Source: CAJGCS01 sp045589955 (GTDB lineage: Bacteria; Bacillota_I; Bacilli_A; ML615J-28; CAG-313). From it: a DNA stretch of 9,864 nt. Shown here piece after piece: positions 5,097-9,864 of this stretch; position 1 is the first letter of the stretch; every line of letters begins with the position of its first letter. The notes under the pieces are model-generated. The model did not search any database. It had not been told where the DNA came from and saw only the letters and a list, made by a program, of their open reading frames with translations. The stretch covers positions 1 to 9,864 of the forward strand of contig JAZNQD010000029.1 in NCBI GenBank assembly GCA_045589955.1, given 5' to 3'. The position numbers and the translations under genes are program-made.

Positions 5097-5295
5097 CAAT
5101 GCAAGAAATATGTTACCCATGATAAATCGTGATAAATTCTCTCACGTGGGGCGGTTCAGTTTTTAAAAGTGTTACCTCTTAAAATTTAATTTAATTTAAT
5201 TAATTATTTTATTTATTAATCTTTTTATTTTTCTGCTTCGGAGAGGTACACCCACTTTTTTTGCTTTGTTTTTCATCTTATTTTTTCTTGCATTG
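5097..5295. repeat. Long-spaced CAATGCAAGAAA inverted pair
   Basis: CAATGCAAGAAA (5097-5108) and TTTCTTGCATTG (5284-5295) are perfect 12-bp arms 175 nt apart. Both carry the less common G after CAATGCAA, so they look like a matched pair, although other copies are also close. Confidence 0.6.
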
Positions 5296-5668
5296 TTAGG
5301 TTTAATTTAAAGATTTTTAAAGCGTCTAAATTTTGGCAAAAAAAGTGTTACCTAAGCGTACCTCTGCGGGTTGTTCTTCTTTAGTAAATCTGGGGCTTTT
5401 CTATTCTTGTTTTATGGGTTTGAATACCTTAAAATCCTTTATTACTTCTTTCGTTAAAATAGCTATTCTAAAGCCTTATTTTTCATATTTAAGGCTTTTC
5501 CGTTGTTTTCTAAAGTAGTGTTTTTCAATACCCAAAAGTGTTACCAAAGCGTACCTCTGCTATAAAGCCTTCTTTTTTAGATTTGGTTATAAAAAAGTGT
5601 TAAAATAGTTATTTTCATTAACTTTCCCATCCAAACATTAAAAAAGATTGTGATTTTGAACCAATTTA

Positions 5669-5714
5669 CCCTATATCAACTTGTCCATATATTATAAGTT
5701 TGAATAGTTATTTT
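5669..5714 (-). repeat. 46-bp dispersed element, copy 2 (inverted)
   Basis: Minus-strand copy of 3014-3059, same length, about five differences. It is followed, in the same relative order, by the CAATGCA hairpin at 5726-5760. Confidence 0.85.
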
Positions 5715-5725
5715 CACCATACTAA

Positions 5726-5760
5726 ACAATGCAAATAGGGAAATATATTTTCTGCATTGT
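5726..5760. repeat. ACAATGCA/TGCATTGT inverted pair
   Basis: ACAATGCA (5726-5733) and TGCATTGT (5753-5760), 8-bp arms with a 19-nt spacer. It forms the hairpin half of the composite repeat. Confidence 0.85.
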
Positions 5761-5826
5761 AAAATAAAGATTATTAATATGTTTTAGAATTAGTATTACT
5801 TTTTGGCTAATTAGTATTATTATAAT

Positions 5827-5879
5827 AGTAATCTGAAAAAAATATTAGTAATCTGAAAAAGTAAAAGTAATCTGAAAAA
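5827..5879 (-). terminator. Three AGTAATCTGAAAAA repeats, probable termination region of the replication gene
   Basis: The 14-mer starts at 5827, 5847 and 5866 (19-20 bp apart). Read in the direction of the replication gene each unit gives a T-run followed by CAGATTACT. Repeated T-runs 45-100 nt after the stop suit archaeal termination. A CAATGCAAA copy (5892-5900) with a further T-rich tract lies between the stop and these repeats. Confidence 0.55.
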
Positions 5880-5924
5880 AATAAGATTTTACAATGCAAA
5901 AAAAATAAGGAAGAAAATGGGAGT

Positions 5925-8900
5925 TTAAGAAAATATTTCTATAAGCTCCCTATTTGTGAATTCTTTAGGTATAATCCTTTCGCTTCTATTACCGATTTTT
6001 TTAACCTTAGTATTCATATCTAAGCCTAATTCATCGAAAAAGCTTTTCATAGATATTGAATTGTCATCTATTAGCTCTTTCACCCAGTCAAAGAAAGCTT
6101 TCTTTTTAATATAATATGTTCCGCTTTTACTTGGATTTGGAATGATAAAGTCTAATTCTGTTTGTAATCCATCCGCACCCATCCAGTACTGTTCCCAAGT
6201 GCTACGATATTCTTTCTTAAATGCCTTTTTAACTTTATAGGCAATTGTTTTATAGTTATATACTGATTCAACAGTTGTTTGAATATAACTTGAAACATCA
6301 ATACCATATTCTTTGGCTAAGCTATTAAACATATGGTTTTTAAATACTTCGGCATCCTCTCTTTCTTGCTCTTTGAAAGGAAAATCCCTTAAGCTTCGTG
6401 CTATAGCTTGACCGATAAAAGACCAGCTTTCTAATTGCTCATCGGTTATTTTATGACCTAATTTGTCGATAATATCAAATTGTTCTTCAAATTTAAAGGC
6501 ATAAGTTCTTCGTTTAACAGATTCTTTTTCTAACGAATCGGAGTTGGGGTCATTAGAAACAAAAACCAAGCAACCTAAATTATTTAATTTACTATCATCA
6601 ACATTAGCACCAACTTTATCGGTATCGGTAAGTTTAGGGGTTTTTGGGAACCAAACATTCTTTAAGATTTGTTCCAACCGCTCATCTTTAAATAAGTGTT
6701 CGGCTTCTTCAGTTACTATCAAACCGCACTTTGTATTTAATTCATTTCTCAATGCAATAACAGTGTTTGCGCCCAGACTATCACCATTCAAACTATATAC
6801 CTTTCCACCAATCCTAAATACATTTAATGAAATTGGTGGTAATGCGGTTTTACTTGCTCCTGCTGTTCCATCCTCTAATACATTTTTGGCAATATGTCTA
6901 AAATTGGAATTATCTTCCATTATTATTAGATACTTGAAATTACCTATAAATAAAGCTAATAAGCACTTCCTATGAATATCGGGCAATACTTCCCACAATT
7001 CATTAAAAGATTTCCAACCTTTAAGAAAATCCTCTTTGTTAGGGTATTCTTTGGGTAATAGCTCAAATTTAGCATATCCACCAGTAAGATTTTGTTTAAC
7101 CCTTTTATAAAATATATCCTCTTGTTTTCTATCCAACAAATGCATAAAAAACTCTTCGATATTTTTCTTATTATCGGTCATTAATAACCTATCGGCTTTT
7201 AATTTAGGTATAATTTCTTCCCTTGTGAGTTTATCATATTTAACAACCTCACCATTACCAACCTTAACCTCAAAGCTATACCAATTAGGTATCAAGTCAT
7301 TAACATCCTCATAAATGATTAAATTAAATAATTCACCACTTAACAAAGTGTCAACAAATTGTTGACCCTCTTTACCTACCTTATATAATGTATATTCACC
7401 ATCTTTTTGGCTGTATTTGTAAATATGATTATTATCAACACGGAAACCTTTTACAATGCAAGAATCACCCTTATCTTTATCTTTTGCATTGTTAGGTTTT
7501 AATATAGCTTCTAACTCTTTGAAATAATCTAATAAACCTAACTGTTCGCAGTAATTATAAAGATTTCCTAAACTATCGGATGGTTTAGCATTCTTATAAG
7601 CATCTCTTATCGTTCCATCCCAGTTAGTTGATTCTTTAAGTTGGGAATCACTTAAACCTTTTATAATAGCTTCTAACTCTTCTAATGTACAGAAACCTTT
7701 TAAATCCCTGCCTATTGCAAGGCATAAGTTATGTTTCATGCTAAGGTTATTGGTTTCTAACATACCGTATAATGCATTTATTACTGGTTCGGTATCATCT
7801 AAACTATTATTTGACTCAACGGTATTATAATTATTGCACTTAATAGGCTTACCACCAAAAATATTAACCAATCCTTTAATATTCTTGAATGGTTTGAGTT
7901 TATATATATCACCATCAAGCACTTTATACTTATAACAATCATAAGTTAATACCGCATTTTTCTTAAATTCAAGGTTAGCAAACTTACCAGTTAGCACCTC
8001 TTTATTTAAGCTTTGTATTGCCTTATCGAAGCATTTAAATATTATATGGTAACCGCCTGACTTAGTACTTTGCAATACATATTGGTTAGGTTTAAACAAT
8101 GCTAATAGCTCATCTTTAATGGCTTCAATATTATTAGGGAATTCCTTTTTATCTATATCGATAGCATAATAATATTTGCCTAAAACCAAACCGTTATACT
8201 CCCAATCTTGACTATTAGAAATTATAACATTATGGAAAATATCTTTAATTTTCCAACTCTTTCTATTAACACCAAAAACCTTGTTTAAATCAAGTTTACT
8301 TTGAATGGGTCTACCAAGATTATTATTTAAATATTGTGGGACAAAGTTAGGTTTTTTATCTAAAACATCATAACTAAAACCTACCTTATGCTTTTTATCG
8401 ATAAAACCCCAATTAAACAATGCAAAGGATATAAGGTTTTTTGCATAGATAGGGTTAACTGGGAATTTAAAATTGTTATCATATGCAGACATAACACCAT
8501 GAATACTAACATAATTAAATCTGCGGTAACCTTCTTTAATTTCAATACCTAATAATTCATTCAAGACCATATTATTATACCACTTGTTAGATTCGGTTTT
8601 ATTATATTTGCTATTCTTTGCAAATAATGAAATCTTGTCTTTGTAGGTATCAAAAATCTTATTGACATCTATATTACCATATGCTATAGCCTCCATTAAG
8701 GCGTATTTTTCTATATCCGCATTAAACTGACCTTTAAAATTAAAGTCTTTACCAACAAATTCAATATATTCATTAGCATTCTTAATTAAGAGCTTATCAA
8801 CCTTATTTTCCAATTCCCAGTTAATATTTGGGTTTGGTATACCAAGCTTTTTTAACAGATTATTACAATAATTATTTAACTCATTGGCTTTTAAATTGGT

Positions 8901-9860
8901 ATTAGGAACCCAAATACTATCGGTTTTAGCATAAACAGCCTTAAACTTCACAATGCAAGAATAAAGTATATATCTGCATAGGAAAGTAACAACTTGGGCT
9001 AACTGTGGGTGTTGTATTTCAGATTTTTGATTAATTAAAACACCATAGATACTATTTAGTGTTATTTTATTAACTTGTTTTTCTATTCCTTCTGTTACTT
9101 GTTTTGCTTCAAAGAATGGTCTTATCAAATCATATATGTCTTTATTAGCACCATTAAAGTTAAAATTGTCTTTTAATGTGCAAATAACATATTTGTCCTT
9201 CTTTGAAGTAGCTTGGGTTAATCCATTATCTTTAACACCAAATTTATTATGTAACCACTCAAAACCATCTGGTTTTTTATCAACGGTAGTTATTTCTAAA
9301 TTATCATAATTTAAATTACTACTTGCAAGTAAACACAACATTATACTTGGATAGAAACTATTTACATCAAAATGTAATAAATTATTATGCATCCCTTTAT
9401 TTTTGAAATAATTTAAACCACCAGTTGTTACTGGATTATTAAAGGTATTACTCCCAACATTTAATTTATTCTTTTTAATATATCCTGATATCCTTTTATT
9501 TGGATAAAAAACATCATCAATACCAATATTAAACTTTTCCATCAATGCAAGAACTAAATCGGATAAGCCATAGAAATCATCAATTTCTTTTAATGTATTA
9601 AACCAAGTCTTACCTTGCAAATCCCAATTATTCAATGCAAAAACATATTGAATAGAAAGAATACCCCAAGTATCTTTCTGATTTAACACAAATTTCCTAT
9701 AAGCTTTAGCTAAATCTAAAACATCTGCTTCATTACCAAAAGATAAAGTTTTGGGGAGATTCCAACCAATAATTAAAGCATTTGGGTTATTTAAGTTTTC
9801 ATTTAAACTTTTCCCATTGCTACACTCTTCTTTAATATAATATACTTTTTCACTAACCAT
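5925..9860 (-). CDS. Fused family B DNA polymerase, AEP primase and SF3 helicase replication protein
   Basis: Probable replication protein, 1,311 aa, that could synthesise primers, extend them and unwind DNA. Residues 1-130 resemble a degraded 3'-5' exonuclease: Exo II-like N77xxD80 and Exo III-like Y97GLSD101 are visible, but no clear Exo I DxE. Family B palm motifs follow: motif A FDVNSFYPS with D165, motif B KITLNSIYG (K265, N269-G273) and motif C YAKTDS (D314 kept, the usual first Asp replaced by K312). An AEP prim-pol domain has AIDID (D568, D570), SGGYH (H605) and TYD (D641). Residues about 715-800 look like a PriCT helical domain. The helicase has Walker A GTAGASKT (998-1005), Walker B IVTEE (E1051, E1052), sensor N1103 and arginines R1117/R1118. 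The C-terminal 150 residues are unassigned. The ATG at 9860 is supported by GGGAGGTT 7 nt upstream (seen in the first copy at 145-153) and an in-frame TAA 8 codons before it. Domain assignments rest on motifs only. Confidence 0.93.
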   Translation of the reverse strand: MVSEKVYYIKEECSNGKSLNENLNNPNALIIGWNLPKTLSFGNEADVLDLAKAYRKFVLNQKDTWGILSIQYVFALNNWDLQGKTWFNTLKEIDDFYGLSDLVLALMEKFNIGIDDVFYPNKRISGYIKKNKLNVGSNTFNNPVTTGGLNYFKNKGMHNNLLHFDVNSFYPSIMLCLLASSNLNYDNLEITTVDKKPDGFEWLHNKFGVKDNGLTQATSKKDKYVICTLKDNFNFNGANKDIYDLIRPFFEAKQVTEGIEKQVNKITLNSIYGVLINQKSEIQHPQLAQVVTFLCRYILYSCIVKFKAVYAKTDSIWVPNTNLKANELNNYCNNLLKKLGIPNPNINWELENKVDKLLIKNANEYIEFVGKDFNFKGQFNADIEKYALMEAIAYGNIDVNKIFDTYKDKISLFAKNSKYNKTESNKWYNNMVLNELLGIEIKEGYRRFNYVSIHGVMSAYDNNFKFPVNPIYAKNLISFALFNWGFIDKKHKVGFSYDVLDKKPNFVPQYLNNNLGRPIQSKLDLNKVFGVNRKSWKIKDIFHNVIISNSQDWEYNGLVLGKYYYAIDIDKKEFPNNIEAIKDELLALFKPNQYVLQSTKSGGYHIIFKCFDKAIQSLNKEVLTGKFANLEFKKNAVLTYDCYKYKVLDGDIYKLKPFKNIKGLVNIFGGKPIKCNNYNTVESNNSLDDTEPVINALYGMLETNNLSMKHNLCLAIGRDLKGFCTLEELEAIIKGLSDSQLKESTNWDGTIRDAYKNAKPSDSLGNLYNYCEQLGLLDYFKELEAILKPNNAKDKDKGDSCIVKGFRVDNNHIYKYSQKDGEYTLYKVGKEGQQFVDTLLSGELFNLIIYEDVNDLIPNWYSFEVKVGNGEVVKYDKLTREEIIPKLKADRLLMTDNKKNIEEFFMHLLDRKQEDIFYKRVKQNLTGGYAKFELLPKEYPNKEDFLKGWKSFNELWEVLPDIHRKCLLALFIGNFKYLIIMEDNSNFRHIAKNVLEDGTAGASKTALPPISLNVFRIGGKVYSLNGDSLGANTVIALRNELNTKCGLIVTEEAEHLFKDERLEQILKNVWFPKTPKLTDTDKVGANVDDSKLNNLGCLVFVSNDPNSDSLEKESVKRRTYAFKFEEQFDIIDKLGHKITDEQLESWSFIGQAIARSLRDFPFKEQEREDAEVFKNHMFNSLAKEYGIDVSSYIQTTVESVYNYKTIAYKVKKAFKKEYRSTWEQYWMGADGLQTELDFIIPNPSKSGTYYIKKKAFFDWVKELIDDNSISMKSFFDELGLDMNTKVKKIGNRSERIIPKEFTNRELIEIFS
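7453..7492. repeat. CAATGCAA inverted pair inside the replication gene
   Basis: ACAATGCAA (7453-7461) and TTGCATTGT (7484-7492) are perfect 9-bp arms around 22 nt. They encode residues about 790-803, a Lys/Asp-rich linker (NNAKDKDKGDSCIV) between the primase C-terminal domain and the helicase. It looks like an in-frame insertion tolerated in a linker. Confidence 0.8.
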
Positions 9861-9864
9861 AAAA
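9724..9864. repeat. Terminal direct repeat, second copy
   Basis: Same 141 bases as 1-141. Coordinates n and n+9723 denote the same position on the circle. Confidence 0.95.

Larger units (their letters stand above)
4605..5570. repeat. Imperfect palindrome of about 1 kb, candidate replication origin
   Basis: Six copies of GGTAACACTTTT lie symmetrically: plus strand at 4697, 4880 and 5056, minus strand at 5165, 5341 and 5534. The midpoints of the three mirror pairs are about 5116, 5116 and 5121. Other blocks mirror too: TGGGCGTACC near 4978-4987 against a TGGGTGTACC reading near 5246-5255, ACTGTACCGCCC (5072-5083) against GGGGCGGTTCAGT (5149-5161), and GGATTTTAAGGTATTC (4795) inverted near 5421-5436. 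The centre holds two TGATAAAT units 10 bp apart (5120, 5130) and CACGTG. The arms have diverged, so this is an old structure kept in register. No gene lies within it. Confidence 0.85.

Noticed and set aside
4913..5518. Frames at 4913-5104 and 5333-5518
   Set aside because: Both lie inside the large palindrome and are made of its repeat sequence and A/T runs; no ribosome site.
6544..6975. 143-codon plus-strand frame
   Set aside because: It is antisense to the helicase domain of the replication gene, whose motifs prove the other strand is coding.
1..9864. Linear protein-primed mitochondrial-type plasmid
   Set aside because: A family B polymerase suggested it, but there are no terminal inverted repeats, the ends overlap as a circle, and starts have Shine-Dalgarno sites with archaeal promoters.

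Overview
The window looks like one complete circular plasmid (or plasmid-like virus genome) of 9,723 bp. Its first 141 bases are repeated exactly as its last 141 bases (position 1 = 9724, 141 = 9864), the signature of a circular contig closed with a fixed-length overlap. By eye it is roughly 70% A+T. The host is probably a low-GC archaeon. Several upstream regions carry an archaeal BRE plus TATA box; the clearest is ACCGAAAAC followed by TTTATATAA, close to the classic methanogen stable-RNA promoter. Starts are preceded by Shine-Dalgarno sequences of the GGAGGTGAT type, and all stops are TAA. A Methanobacteriales or Methanococcales-type host is plausible but not proven.

Layout. One giant minus-strand gene (9860 to 5925, 1,311 aa) fills 40% of the circle. 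It encodes a replication protein that combines a family B DNA polymerase, an archaeo-eukaryotic primase (prim-pol) with its C-terminal helical domain, and an SF3-type helicase. In circular terms it lies just downstream of a compact minus-strand cluster of three unrecognised genes (1297 to 737, 719 to 555, 538 to 377). These are spaced 16-17 nt apart and each has a clear or plausible Shine-Dalgarno site. Between the cluster and the replication gene lies a likely plus-strand structured RNA gene (about 241-320) with its own promoter and T-run terminator. The only convincing plus-strand protein gene is a 44-aa zinc-ribbon microprotein (3588-3722).

About 4.4 kb (1298-3587 and 3723-5924) has no other credible protein gene but is packed with repeats: a 9-bp iteron array (2153-2386), five GTAC boxes exactly 10 bp apart (1799-1842), 50-bp tandem repeats (3323-3441), and hairpins carrying a GTTCCC tail. 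It also holds a roughly 1-kb imperfect palindrome centred near 5116-5121 with six symmetric copies of GGTAACACTTTT, and a composite 46-bp repeat present once in each orientation. Across the whole circle the 7-mer CAATGCA/TGCATTG occurs 26 times, against about one expected by a hand estimate. Many copies form inverted pairs, including one pair inside a linker of the replication gene.

How it may work together (inference): the fused polymerase-primase-helicase would prime, unwind and copy the circle from an origin in the repeat-rich region. The best origin candidates are the iteron array and the large palindrome. The small genes, the structured RNA and the operator-like repeats would then regulate copy number or partition.
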